Positions 35,373 through 47,995 of a DNA stretch of 64,000 nt are shown one piece after another. The notes beneath the pieces are model-generated. The model searched no databases. It was not told the origin of the DNA and was given only the letters and a program-made list of their open reading frames with translations. The DNA lies in NCBI GenBank assembly GCA_037039685.1, contig JAWNGF010000007.1, forward strand, positions 1,612,001 to 1,676,000, given 5' to 3'. Every line of letters starts with the position of its first letter. Within the stretch, counting starts at the first letter, position 1. The DNA is from Ceratobasidium sp. AG-K (taxonomy: Eukaryota; Basidiomycota; Agaricomycetes; Cantharellales; Ceratobasidiaceae). The position numbers and the translations under genes were made by a program.

Positions 35373-38057
35373 ATGGACGATGACTTGGAAGGAGTTGTAG
35401 TCATCTCGTCGTCGCCAGAGCCAGAAGACTTCCCAAACATACGCGTGAACAAGGGCAAAGGTCGCGCTACAAACGGCGACTTGCTAGAACTAACCTCGGA
35501 TAGCGACCTCGACGCCGGCTCGATTCAATTCGGCGCAAATGCTAGTTGCGCTTTGGATCGGAGCGATGCACGTGGGCCATCTAACCAGGATGTTCAACCC
35601 ATTGCAAGCGGCTCTGGAACTAACGTGGATATCCCGGTCATTGAAGATCCTATCGAAGCTATTATGATCCAGGTGCTGGATGTTATTCCCAATGTTGATT
35701 CGGATCATTTGCGTGGTCTGGTTGTCTCGTTCCGGTCTCAAGGTCATGAAGATGTGAGTCTTTCAAAGGGTGTCCTCGTATCCAGTTGATTTGGTTTGTT
35801 CCAGGTTGGGACCGCAATCATCTCTCAGTTATTGGAAAATCCTGAGTATCCCAAGTCCACAAATAAACGCAAGGTCACTCAAGATGACGGTCAAAGCCCT
35901 AGCAAGCGGACTAAAGTAGACTATCTTGCTCCGGATCGAAAGTGTATGACCGACATTGGGTATATCAACTTAAGCTTGGTGAGCTTCGCGTTTTCACAAC
36001 AGAGTCGCGGACTCATGGTCGAATAGGACCACCTCTTGCGGGTCGACTTTCCAACTATTCCGAAAGACTAGTAAGTATACCCTATTGTTTGGGTATCCGA
36101 ATGCTGACTGGATGTGAATAGTGTTACGCGAACATTCTTCAATGCAAAATCCCTCTACGCTCCAACCTATATCAGGCTTAAAGAAGACCTTGAGGATGGG
36201 ACCAAATTCGTATGCAACAAGTCATCTCAACGCGTCGACACCTCGCGTCGCAAGGGAAAATCCAAATCCAAGGCTAAAGCTAAAGTACCTGCTGAGAATA
36301 AAGACTTTGAAAAGGAGCGCAGATGGTTGCTACAGTACCTTGGTGGGTTGGTGATACTCGTTTCATGAACTCGATTCCGAGCATGGCCACACAGATGACA
36401 AGGCGGAATTGGACGAATGCGAGCGAGACGGGACGGGTGTCGAGTGCGGATGCTGCTTTGGAGATTACCCATTCGTGCGTCCCTTTTTCCCATTTGATGC
36501 CAACCTTATCATATTCGTCTTGCAGTCCTGGATGATCCAATGCCCCGACGCCCATTTGTTTTGTCGAGACTGTACTCGCCGCTCGGCGGAAGAATGTATA
36601 GGAAATCGCAAGACCGAGTTGGTGTGTATGGATCAATCAGGATGCAAGCTTCCCTTTGCAGAGAGCGAGGTCGAACGGTTCTTGAGTGGCGGATCGTTGG
36701 CGCTTTGGCACAGGATTAAGCAAGAGCGCGAACTAGAATCGGTGCGTGCAGATGGGGGATTTCAACGAACAGAGGGCTGAATCGTGGAACAGGCTCAGAT
36801 TGACGGGCTGGAGAGCTGTCCGTTTTGTTCTTATGCAGTCGTAATTGAAAACGAGCAGGAGCGGCTGTTTCGATGCGAGAGTGCGACTTGTGGAATTGTC
36901 AGTTGCCGGAAATGCAAAAAAGAGGTGAGCGTGGACACGTATGAATCCGCATGATGCTGGTGCTCATTCTTGGATAGGATCATTTACCCAAATCGTGCGA
37001 AGGTAAGTTGGTTGGTGATCTGAAACAGCTTGGGTTGGCTAAGGGCTTATATGGGCATATAGAAGCGGAAAAGGACAAAGCCTTAGATGCGAGACATGCC
37101 GTCGAGGAAGCTATGAGTACGATTTGATCTGACGTTGTGAAAGTTGGTGCTTGCTAACTTGACCCGTAGCCAAGGCGATGATGCGAAGCTGTCCTAAATG
37201 CAACCAAAGTAAGTCCGTTTGTTATGTAGTTGATCTGTTGGTAACATTGCATTTTGTTGAAGACTTTGTGAAAGACTACGGGTGCAATAAGATGGTTTGC
37301 CCCAATTGCCAGTCGCTCTCGTGTTATGCGTGCCGGAAGCTTATTCGTGGATATGACCATTTCGAACAAGTACGTGCTTTATGCGGTTGATCCCAGAATG
37401 CTGAGCTTGTTATCCTGTTTGGCAGAACCACCCAGGTGCCCCAGTCAAAAAGGTGAATAACACCGCATTATGTCGTATCGTAGAGTGATAAATCAATTAT
37501 GCTTGATATTATAGGGCTCGTCATCGAAGGTATGTCTCATTGGTTCAAAACGTTAAATTTTGACTGAAGGCCGGCAGTGTTTGCTTTGGGATTCGGTCGA
37601 AGAGCGACATGCAAATGAGGCAAGTGCCTTCCAACTGCTTGGTCAATAGAACTAACGCTTGTCGAATTAGGTCAAACGGGCTGCTGAAGCTGCACAAGAA
37701 GAGCTTCGACGCCTCCACCCAGAACTCGCAGAAGGAGACCTGGCTGTCGACTTGCCAGTCGCACCGGCACCGGCAGCCCCAGCCCCAGCCCCAGCCCCAG
37801 CACCGCGAGTGGCACGGGCGCCTCTTGCTCCACCTAACCCACTTGCGATGCCAGGTGCTTACCCCCACGGTTTCAATCCCCGAGGAGTAAATATCCAAGA
37901 TCTTATGGACCGACACAGGGTGCAGATTCAACAAGCTCAAAGGCGGCTCGTAGACCAGAATGCTGCCATCGCTCGGGAAGCGGAGAGGTTGCGACAGGCA
38001 ATTCTGAACCAACGCCAAGTTGCCCCACCTGCCCCTGCTCGGAGGCGTCGCCGTTAA
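35373..38057 (+). CDS. RBR E3 ubiquitin ligase, RNF216/TRIAD3 type
   Basis: Fifteen exons with intact frame: 35373-35753, 35805-35978, 36027-36070, 36122-36342, 36395-36474, 36526-36741, 36793-36924, 36978-37002, 37063-37116, 37170-37208, 37263-37369, 37426-37452, 37515-37529, 37578-37619, 37671-38057; 647 aa. The N-terminus is acidic with VVVISSSPEPED, a SUMO-interacting-like motif. RING1 is ECGCCFGDYPFSWMIQCPDAHLFCRDC. IBR is CPFCSYAVVIENE..CESATCGIVSCRKC. RING2 is CPKCNQNFVKDYGCNKMVCPNC..CYACRKLIRGYDHF, where the Cys of YGCNKM is at the position of the catalytic cysteine. The NHPG and KCLLWDSVEERHANEVKRAAEAA tail is RNF216-like. A Pro-Ala run and a coiled-coil-like end (QIQQAQRRLVDQNAAIAREAERLRQA) follow. 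It forms a thioester with ubiquitin before transfer. One intron (37620-37670) is GC-AG. Confidence 0.9.
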
Positions 38058-38317
38058 CTAATTTTGTAAATTGGGGTCTAGTGATGTAATTATCTTGGCG
38101 TTTCTTCAAGTTTATCAGAATAAATTCTGTATCTCTTCTGTCCTAGTCATTGTTGATCCATGCACTCGCATGGAGCGATTCAGGGTCTGGCAGTCTGCGC
38201 CGACTGCGCCATCACTCGTGGCAGATATATGTACTTTGCTCCCCTTACGAGCACCTTGGGAACAGCCATCGAAACGGGCAGCCTCTGCAACACCTCCAGA
38301 TAGTTCATCGAGTCGTT

Positions 38318-40352
38318 ATGATTTACTTGGCTTTGTCGGTGCTGGCTTTGGCTTACACTCGGGTATCCGCGATCGACCAACTCCCACTTGCCTCCAAACA
38401 CGTACAGGACTCGACTAGAGGCCAGGCGGTCACTTCTGGCGGCGGCAACTGTGGGTGGTTCACGCCAGTATTTTAATTTATTTGGTACTGAGCCGCGCCA
38501 CACTAGTTGAACATGTTACCATGGCGTCGTTGCCCGACTACCAGATTCGGGTTCGCCAGGTGAAGAACTTGTGCGACCCGAATGTGAAGCAATACTCCGG
38601 ATATCTGGATGTATCGAAAGATAAGCATCTGTTCTTCTGGTGAGTCTCGATTCCAGGACGCTAGGTTTGTGTGTTAAACAACGGTGTGGCTGCAGGTTCT
38701 TTGAGAGCCGAAAAGACCCTAAAAAGGCCCCGCTCGCTGCCTGGATGAATGGTACGTGGTGAAGGCGAGCTCTACTCAAGTTACTGAGGATGTGGGTCTT
38801 GTAGGTGGACCTGGGGGGTCGTCTGCTCTTGGGCTGTTGACGGAGAATGGTCCATGCAGCGTGATATCTGGCAACGCCACTACTCATAACCCATACTCTT
38901 GGAACGAGGTCACGAATGTGAGTCGCATGCTAGTAAGTTACCGGGATCTGAGTGCCTTTCTAGATATTTTACCTCGATCAACCGGCGGGTGTTGGCTACT
39001 CCTACTCGACTTCGTCTCATACGATAGACACCACCTGGGAAGCCGCGAAAGACTTTTACGCGTTTGTGCAGTTGTTCCTCAAGCGCTTCCCCGAATATGA
39101 CGAGCGTCCGTTCCATGTCCTCGCCGAAAGCTACGGCGGGCAGTATGCTCCCAACTTCGCCAACTACGTCAACCGAAAGAACAAGGCCAACCGCAAGCTT
39201 ACCGTGCCCCATCACTCACATATCAACCTCGAGTCGGTGGTTGTCGTTAATGGAGCGGTCAACATGATTGGCCAAGCGGAAACACATCCCGAGTACGCCT
39301 GCGCAGGCCCATACGCATTCTGGGATAATAGTGGTGAACATTGCAAGTTGCTACGCTCGCGTATTCCCCGACTACGCCAGCTAGCGAGACAATGCAAGCA
39401 ATTTGGAACGCCCCTGACCTGGTGAGTATCCAATAATTGCCGCTACAGGGTGTCATGTTTACTTTTGTCCGCCGTATGCTAGCATACCAGCCGGAATTTT
39501 TGCTTTTGTGGCACTGAGCGAAGGATTCGAGGCAAGTCAACGTCGCCGCTGTGATCTACTCTGGGAGACTGAACAAGCCAATTTCCCTAGGATTTGGGGC
39601 TCAGCATTTACGATGTCCGAAAGCCGTGCAAGGAGCAGTTGAAATGCCATGCTGAGATGGGCTGGACACAGGAGTATCTCAATCGGACCAGTATAAAGGT
39701 TGCCCTCGGTGTGCCCGCTACACTTAACTATTCGAGTAAGTATATGTCGTATATGCTTCTCGCTAGTGTTTGAACTCTCTTGGTAGTGATTAGTTGGGAT
39801 ATCAACTCTGCATTTATTCGATCTGGGGATATTGCCAACGACGCAACTCCCATGATCCGCGAGCTACTTGAGGACGGCGTTCGTGTTCTCAACTTGGCTG
39901 GAGATACAGATTTTGCTTGTAACTATATGGTAAGCACGGCACGGTTATAGGGAAAACTACCGCATACTAAGACACCTTGCCATGCAGGGAAACTTCAAGT
40001 GGATGTACGAGTTAGACTCGCCTTACACGGTAGGTTGTTCTGGTATCCAATAACAGTCGTGTGAACAGCACTGATTCTGATCGGAAGGACGAATTCCGGT
40101 CCTTGAACAACACCATATGGAAGAGGAACGGCAAGGCCGTTGGTGAGGTCAGGGCGGCCGGCGACCGGGGAGGGAAGACATCTGGCAACTTTACTTGGCT
40201 GCGAGTCTATGAGGCAGGGCACATGGTCCCACGCGACCAGCCTGAGGTAGCTCTAGACTTTTTCACTAAGTGAGTATTACTATTAATTCTGTTGTGCTGA
40301 AGAAGTTAAACATTCTGTTCTAAGATGGCTCAAGAACGAGCCTATTTCTTAA
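38318..40352 (+). CDS. secreted serine carboxypeptidase (peptidase S10)
   Basis: Start Met at 38318 with a signal peptide (MIYLALSVLALAYTRVSA). The exons read in order: [72 protein letters not shown] (oxyanion-hole region), then LDQPAGVGYSYST, then the nucleophile AESYGGQYAPN (GESYGG in most relatives). The catalytic Asp lies in LNLAGDTDFACNYMG and the catalytic His in VYEAGHMVPRDQP. Gene ends KWLKNEPIS. These are the S10 Ser-Asp-His triad regions; such enzymes remove C-terminal residues in the vacuole or outside the cell. One intron (39532-39590) has a GC donor. Several predicted N-glycosylation sites (NRT, NYS, NNT, NFT) are visible. I see no lesion. Confidence 0.9.
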
Positions 40353-41345
40353 GCGTCTCTAATAGGGCAATTTTTGCTCGCCTCCGGCCTCTCTTGAAGA
40401 TTGATCGGCATTTCCAGTTACGCCACTACGCATATATACTGAATAAATTTGGTTTGATAAACTTCAGTCTGCCATTAGCTTCTCGTCGAATACACCCAAG
40501 ATGAGTAGATATTATGACTAGACGGCTTGTCGTGTAAATGCTGGTCAATGGGACCCCACGCTTCTGTCCTTCCACCTGGTCATTTGAACCCTTCGCGATG
40601 GTGACGAAATACTTGATATGCCTACACGTCGCAGATGAGAATCGAATGCTAGCGAAGAGATTGTGGTGCGTATATAATTGCACTATCTAGACAGAGGTAT
40701 CACCGATTCCTGACTCTATAAAGTACAAGTTTTTACATAATAAAGCACATGAATGTTCCCATCCGCTGCAGAAAAAACTCGTATCAAGCGGTTTTACATG
40801 GTTCGAAATCATACCCTCAGACATGCCGCAATCAATCGTACGCTTGATGCGCCACCCTCGGGCGCTGACACCACAGCCGCTGCCCCATGAGTGCGACCCT
40901 GGTCACGCGTGAGAAGCACAGAGGTTGCGACAGGACTGAGATCGAGAGGGCTAGGCATACCAGACCCATAACTGGCAAAAGAAAATCCTCACTGACCTTG
41001 TGGACTATGGGATACGGGGGACGGTGGCAACCTGGTGGGAAGTGGCGAGTGGGAACCAATTTATTCAGCGGGAGGAATCGTGACTCACAGGCGAAAACCA
41101 AATATCTAATGTGTCAGGGCTGCCAGGAAGTTTGGGAGAGAGGGGTTCCTTGAGCGGAGCCTAGTTGCACTGAATGGGTGGGCTTAGTGAAACTCAAGTC
41201 AATTTAAGTCGTAATTTTATATTGTCAACAGGTGGTAATAGTTCATATTCGACGCAAGTGAGCCAATTTCCACGCATTTAGTCAACAAAACGTCTAGCGA
41301 GCTGCCTTGGACGGAACGCTATTTGGGGCTACCGAAGGAAGAAGT
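40353..41345. other. convergent intergenic region
   Basis: About 1 kb between the 3' ends of the carboxypeptidase and NLR-like gene B. Short open frames only, none with recognisable features. Confidence 0.4.
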
Positions 41346-44300
41346 TCATAGCGAGATATAGCATTGATCCCACTGGTTACCAAGCAAACGATCCTCGTAA
41401 TCAACATAGATAGGCCCTTTAGGTCCAATCGACCACTCGTTATGCGGTGTTGGGAGATACCGCGAAAGATCGGGTGGAAGCCAGAACAGCAGCTCGGAGT
41501 TGTGACCCACAACCCATCCATCGCCTCTCGTCGTCCAGGAACCTTGGAAAGGGGAAGAAGAAACTTAGAACTATTGACTGAACGAGTAAGGAGGATACTT
41601 ACCTATTGAGGGTCGGCGACCACTAACATCCCAAGCTCGAATGCTTGAGTCGCGAGACCCAGACACAAGACGCAAGCCATCAGGTGAGAACACTACTGAT
41701 GTGACCAAGTCGGCATGACCAAGGCGGATATCGCTACAATTTCCATCTTGCATGTTCCACAAGCGTATAGTGCGGTCCCACGAGCTGGAGGCGATGCGCG
41801 TACCATCGGGTGAGACTCGGACTGCGGTGACCCAGTTAGTATGCCCCTCAAGTGGAGTGCCGATAAGAGAGCCATTCTTCACGTCCCAGACGCGGATTGT
41901 GAAATCATCAGAACCGGACACTATACGAGTGCCATCGGGTGAGAACGTCACTGACTCAACACCACCAGTGTGTCCGGTTAACGGATCACAGGCCGAAGAG
42001 CCAGCCTGCATATTCCAGATTCGAATAGTTTTGTCGTTGGAGCCAGAGGCGAGAAGCGTACCATCAGGCGAAAATGCAACTGAATTGACCACCCCGGTAT
42101 GACCGCTGAAGACGGTGCAGACAGGTGTGTCTTGATCTACGTCCCAGACGCGTATTGTACAATCTCCGGAGCCGGAGGCAGACGCGATTTGTGTGCCATC
42201 GGGTGAGACTGCTACTGTCGGCACCACGTCACTATGGCCTTCAAGTGGAGAGAGAGCAGGAGACCCGTCTACTGCGTGCCATACTCGGACGGTGCGATCG
42301 GAGGAGCCAGAAATGATGCGAGCGCCATCGGGAGAGAACACTACTGAGCCGATCTTGCGGGTATGACCTGTGAATGGAGCGCCAACAAGGGAGCCATCTT
42401 GGGCGCTCCACACACGAAGGTTGCTGTCCGAAGAGCCGGAGGCAATGAGACGACCATCAGGCGAGAACGCAACCGAGAGGACGGGGAGCCTGTTGCCCAG
42501 TGAAGTGTTATCGACAAGATTTGAGTCCTGCACTTTCCAGACACGGACGGTGCGATCCAAAGCGCCAGATACGATGCGTGTGCCGTCTAGTGAGTAGGCG
42601 ACAGATGTGACCCTCTTGGTGTGTCCGTCAAATGGTGTCCCAACGAGCTCTCCGCTTTGCACCTTCCAGACCCTGACAGCCCCGTCCTGAGACCCGGAGG
42701 CGACAGTTGTGCCGTCCGGGGAAAATGCGACCGAAGCAACCCAGCCGTTATCGCCCCGGAAGGGAGCGCCAATGAGGCGGCCGCTCTGCACATCCCAGAC
42801 ACGGATGGTGCGGTCCTGAGAGCCAGAGACGACACGCGAGCCGTCAGGAGAGAATGCGACGGATGAAACAAGTTCGGTATGACCGCCAAGAGTACTCCCG
42901 ACAGCAGTGCCATCTGTTACGCTCCAGATATAGACGTTGCGATCGCTACTGCCGCAGACAGCATGCTTGCCGTCAGGTGAGATTGCCAACGAAGTGATGG
43001 GGCTATTATGACGTTGAAACGGAATGCCAGTCAGACTACCATCCTGAACGTCCCAGACTCGGACAGTCCCATCTCTTGACCCAGACACGACAGAGGTGTC
43101 ATTAGGTAAGAAGGCAACTGATGTAACGGGTTTGAGATGTCCCTGGAACGATCCACCAGCAGATGTGCCATCTTGCACGTTCCAGACGCGGACCGTACAA
43201 TCTTCGGAGCCAGAGACGATGCGGGTGCCGTCAAATGAGAATGCGACCGAGTTTATGGTAGCAGTATGGCCTTCGAATGACCCGCCAATGGTTGTGCCAT
43301 CATAGGCGTCTCTGATGGTGAGGGCGCCATTTATGTCACCAATAGCGATATAGGACCCATCACGAGAGTATGCAACTGAGAGTACACCCCTAGCAGCCTT
43401 CCAGCTCGCTATAGCTGCCTCGTACCTTCGGTCAATGCCTATGCCTCTCGGTTCTATCAGCCCGCGAGTTCGCTCCCAGTAGTGCTTGTAAACTGCACTC
43501 GAATGATGCGTAAGAGAGAGGGCTGATACGTAGATGTGAGGTGTGCTTTGGCAAATGGCATTTGCTGCAAAAGAAGCGACAAAGTTGCGAGCATCTTCAG
43601 CCAGTCTCAGGAGCTTGGACGATGGGTGATTGATCTGCACGAACGTAAATCTACTGAGTGTCTAGTGGATTCCTCCGAACACCCTAGCTCACCGTCAGCC
43701 ACAGTTTCGCCCCCAGCATCGCCCGCACGCCTACACCCATCTGTCGTTTCAGATTGACTGTTTCCATCCAGAAAAGCAACCGCTTGGATAGGAATTCATC
43801 AAGTAGCTTGTACAGCCCATTCGAGTCACATGACTGGTTAAGGTGATCTCCCCAGTACTGGCACACATAACCGAGCGTTGGCGAGATTGCTTTGTTTACA
43901 CGCTCCTCCAGCTGAGGTATTTGCTCGTCGGCCTGATATGACGACTCCAGTCCACAAATGTTGAAACACAGCCGTTCCTTCATCAATCCAAAGCACTGCT
44001 GGGTAAGTAACCAGCTGTGCTGCCTCGAGTCGCAGAAGAATGCGGTCGACCGAGATGAATCGAGCATAAAGTCCGTAAACGATGCATGTATTGTTGATAT
44101 AACTTCGCCTCCTTCGGGCTGGTACAACACAGCATGCAGGTGTAGTAGTATAGCCTTTGTCTTGTTCAGCTCGACCTTCGCCAGTAGCGCCAAAGTCTCG
44201 ATAGTGATTGGCTCCCGAGCGCATACAACCGTCCAGAGCACGTGCCTCATTCGTTCCTTTGTGCCTGCTTCTCTCATTTTCTCGTCCGCCGTCAGCAAAA

Positions 44301-46168
44301 TGGCAATGTACAGCCTATCGATCTCGACGTGCTCCCCGTTCATATCACCAGTTGAGCCACCCGACAACATCACTGCCACATGCTCGTCGAAGTCTCTGGT
44401 TGCCTCTCCGGCTTTGATGTATCTGACCGCTGTCGCTGCATAGATGAACAGATTGCCAGATCGATCGGCCAGCTCCTCGACTTTAGACCCTGGGAGTAAC
44501 GGCAGCTCTTCTCGTATGTATCGCTCGATGTCTGCTTGCACCAACGATCGTTCGATGTCGTGTAGTACCCCAATGCGCGATCCGTCGGGTCGGGTTTCGA
44601 TTCTATCCCGTATGTTTGGCGCCGGTCGGCTCGTTACAAAGAACTTGAGTGGCAGATCGCCGGCGCTCCGAAGCAGCATGTCAAGCACCGTCTCTACCCC
44701 TCTGCTCGCTGTGCACTCGTCTAGAGCATCGATCACTACCACCAGCCCTTTTGGTATCGCTGCCTTGACTTCTATCAGTGGCTTCCTCAGTAGACTCTCG
44801 AACTGAGTGGAGATCATGCGTGTACCGAGGTCTGGATTGTCCTCCAGCATCTGACAGAGGGCTGACTGGAACGGGATGGAATAGCGGGCAAGCTGGTAGG
44901 CGATGGTAGGTATGATTCGGGTCACGTCTTGACATTCCGCTGAGCTGCGAGTGCAGAAGAAGCTCGCCGCTAGCTGATTGCGCTCCTTGAGTGTCTCGGC
45001 GAACGTGCATGCGATTGTCGTCTTTCCGGTACCGGCGAGACCGTTCATCCAGTAGACATTTGGAGAGTCGGGGTCAGTCGACCAGCCATCGAGACCAGAC
45101 AGAACGTTTGTGCGAGTGTTTTCAGTGCAGGTCCGGCGGTTGATCTCCATGGACAAGCTGGAGCCGTGTGCAGCGAGCATGGCTGCTTTGAGGCCTTCAA
45201 GTCGAGTGTCCTGCACAGTGTGAGAATCATGGTCCCGCATTCGATACATTTGCCCTACCACCATCTGCCTATTCACGATGCTCCACATGCTGAGACTGGC
45301 GTCGAGCTACATGGCCGTCAGAAAATAACACTTAATATTGTTCTATTGTCACAATCACCTGTAGCTGCTGGAGGAGTGCCCGGATGTTCCGATAGCACTC
45401 GATGACCGTTTCTTTGTCCTGTTCTGCCTGTAACATGCGCATTGCGCTGCCACGGTTCTCTTTGCTGCCGATGAGATTGACTTGCTGCTCAATCAGTCTA
45501 TATGCGCTTCAGATACGCGTGCCCGGTGAACATTGGAAGCTTACCGAGCGGTTCTCGCTATTGAATCTGACATCCGCCTGGACTCTGATCCCATTAGGTA
45601 GTGGCTTAACGATTTACTTATCTCTCCCAGCTCCAACGCCAATGTCTCGTATTCACTTTTGTTCGCGGACGAATCCTATTCATAAAACTCGGTCAGCTTC
45701 CTCACATCCTTCAGCTCACCACATGAGCATGCTTACCACAACAGCTGTCAGACAGGACATCACTCCGCCAATCGCCGACTGGAGCGGCGGGAACAGCCCA
45801 GTGCTTTTATGCAATCCACGAAGTGTGGTGTAGAGTCCATCCCAGGCGGTCTCGCTCTTCAGTCTTGATCCAGGTCCCACATTGATTGAAGGGACTGTAT
45901 TGGAGGCTACAGGTAAACCCGGTGTTTGGTGTGGTGGTACTGACAAGCGGGCAAGCGGGGGCGGGGTTCCAGACGGTGAGGATGCTGGTAGATTAGGTTC
46001 TGCGATGCTACCCGTTGCAGTTGATGGCCCTGGAAATGGGATATCAGAAGATGAAGCTGCCGAAGAGTTTGGTTTAGCGTAAGATGAAGTCGATCGGGAT
46101 GTTCCCCACGCCTTGTCCAGTACACGAGCAGCTTTGGCACGAATCCCCTTGGACTTCGGTTTTGTCAT
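41346..46168 (-). CDS. NACHT-WD40 NLR-like protein, gene B
   Basis: Seven exons mirrored on gene A: 46168-45737, 45675-45545, 45497-45359, 45306-45259, 45210-43693, 43634-41603, 41542-41346, giving 1498 aa. Exons 2, 3, 4 and 7 have exactly the same lengths as in gene A (131, 139, 48 and 197 nt). The leader is MTKPKSKGIRAKAARVLDKAWGTS. The NACHT core has GLAGTGKTT and LVVVIDALDEC, and 14 WD40 repeats follow. The conserved tail is LLFWLPPDLSRYLPTPHNEW..GPIYVDYEDRLLGNQW. The intron at 45211-45258 is 48 nt with no stop in frame, so its retention would add 16 residues. Same predicted role as gene A; the two WD40 domains differ at many surface positions, which may mean different ligands. It sits at the edge of the transposon island. 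Confidence 0.9.
41630..43440 (-). repeat. WD40-encoding tandem array of gene B
   Basis: About 14 diverged 129-nt units in exon 6 of gene B, the counterpart of the array in gene A. One unit has a 2-aa expansion (ASASGSGDCTIRVW). Confidence 0.85.
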
Positions 46169-46775
46169 GTTGGAGGAGTAATGCGACTACTGCTATAACG
46201 AGCCTCTTTGGAAACAGACTCCTCGACAGAACACACGCGAACTAAGATCTGGGCAGGATAACCCGGACACCCTTCGCTTGTAACATGTGACATACAGTGG
46301 TTGCCGAATTGATTGCACCACGTGATCACACCTACCAGCCACTGCACTACTCTTCTTTACCTTCGTATAATTGTCTCGGCTTTGTCTCTCGGCGGTTAGA
46401 CCTTGTGTTCTTGTAGCCAATATAACGTATTTTTTTAAAAAAAAAAAAGATTGCACCACATGACCGAAAGTCGAGTTTGAGCTCTGGTTCTCGAAGAACA
46501 CGCCAGCAGGGCTTGAGAATATTATAGTGTATATATGTGTTTACATTCCGTGTGCTGTTGGATTATTCAAGAGGGTTGTCTGTCCAAGCCCCTAGAGTGC
46601 TGAAACTGCGGGAAGGCATTGGCAAAATGGATGTGTTATCCTGAGCCAAGCATCTGGCATCCCATCCAAACCTATGTCAACAAAAAGGACAGAGCTAATT
46701 AGCATGGCAAATCCTAGACAAGCAAACCTATGCTAATTGTATGCCTGCACTTGCAATTAGCATGTGATTTGGACA
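46169..46775. other. start of the transposon island, no gene
   Basis: Upstream flank of NLR-like gene B. Contains a T7/A12-type homopolymer run at about 46430-46448. Beyond this point no host gene is seen up to the right edge of the window. Confidence 0.4.
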
Positions 46776-46974
46776 CATCTATAAAACTGGGTTTTCCTAC
46801 CTGGAAGGGGGATGTGGAGGGAGCGCTCCCGAGTCCTCCCAAGCCCTCCCTGATTCACGTGACTTCTCCCAAGGAGCTCGGGAGATGTTATGTAAACTTG
46901 GGAGGAGTTGGGAGGACTCGGGAGCGCTCCGTCCACTTCCCTCTTCCCAGTAGAAAAATCCAGTTTTATAGATG
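46776..46974. mobile_element. MITE with about 75-bp terminal inverted repeats
   Basis: The left end (CATCTATAAAACTGGGTTTT, 46776) and reverse complement of the right end (CATCTATAAAACTGGATTTT, 46974) are nearly identical, and the match continues through GAGCGCTCCCGAGTCCTCCC. Total 199 bp, non-coding. No target duplication was recognised. A more decayed sequence with similar CTCC/GGAG-rich palindromes lies near 53960-54110. Confidence 0.7.
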
Positions 46975-47400
46975 CAGATGGAATAAATTTAGTCTAATTC
47001 AATCCTTGAAGCCCTAATTAGTCAAGGAGTCATGAGCCAACATTCAATTCGAGCAAATTAGATGTCAGGTACAATTAATTTGGAGGGCGGGCTGGTCCAT
47101 TTGGTCAATTAGAATTAAGAATTTCCCAACATTTGGGACACAATCTAATTGCTGCTAATCAAGCAGGCCCTGCATCTAATTGGGTCAAACTAGAATGTGT
47201 CCCAAGACCTTGGATACATGGCATTTCTAATAAGGCCAGGTTGCATATGTGCCAAATACTACCATAACTACATAGCCAAGGACAACAAGGGGACACAATC
47301 AAAGAAAGGGATGAAAAGAACTATGTCACACATAAAACACAAGCAACACTGTACCTGTCTGAGTAGTAAGTACAACAGCTGTGGTTAACAGCAGCCACCA
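46975..47400. other. AT-rich non-coding DNA
   Basis: Repeated words such as TCTAATTG and CTAATTAG; no coding frame or defined element. Confidence 0.35.
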
Positions 47401-47887
47401 TGTCATGAGCCCAGGCACAATGACATATTTTTCCTATATTTTCTATCTTTTTTCTGAGACAGTTGCCTTTTGTGGTATATCTTGTAGAACATTCTAGATT
47501 CAGTCATGTGATCAATTTGTCTTTGAATCTGATATTGCATTTGATTACATATTTGATATTAGAACTTTCCAGAATGTTGTTCTTGTTTGTAAATGGCTGT
47601 GCAACTCCATGTATATATACTGAGGGGTCAAGTCTGGTAACGACCAAGACTTGACCTCCTGTCAATAGGATTCAAGCATTGCATCTCTACTCAGTGGGCT
47701 CTCTACCCCACTTATACTTAACAACCCTCAGGCCTTAGTCGCCATCCACCTATCTCATATTCATTAAACCACCTTACATCCACCCCCTTTGCGTCTAGGG
47801 TTTGCCCTTTACTCATCATATTCACCATGGGACTTGGGCCCAGGTGTTATAATCTTTTCTTAGTTGTCAGCAAGCTTAGTCATGACA
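47401..47887 (+). mobile_element. solo-LTR-type repeat, family 1, copy 1
   Basis: About 487 bp, begins TGTCATGAG and ends AGTCATGACA (TG...CA with an 8-bp inverted end). It is related along its whole length to the inverted copy at 56764-57240, including GGGGTCAAGTCTGGT and CTCAGGCCTTAG-type blocks. An internal TATATATAC could be a promoter. No coding sequence. The flanks (CACCA and CTGAG) are not a target duplication, so this copy may have recombined or lost a side. Confidence 0.6.
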
Positions 47888-47995
47888 CTGAGCATGTGTT
47901 GAGCTGCAGGATTGTTTGTCGTCAGCCCCGCAAAAGGGTAGCTCAAGGTGCACATACAAGAGGACGGGCATGCAGGCTTGCAGTACTGTAAGGTT

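Noticed and set aside
46430..46450. Oligo-A run as evidence of a retroposed (LINE/SINE) tail
   Set aside because: No upstream coding or SINE-like sequence and no flanking duplication found.
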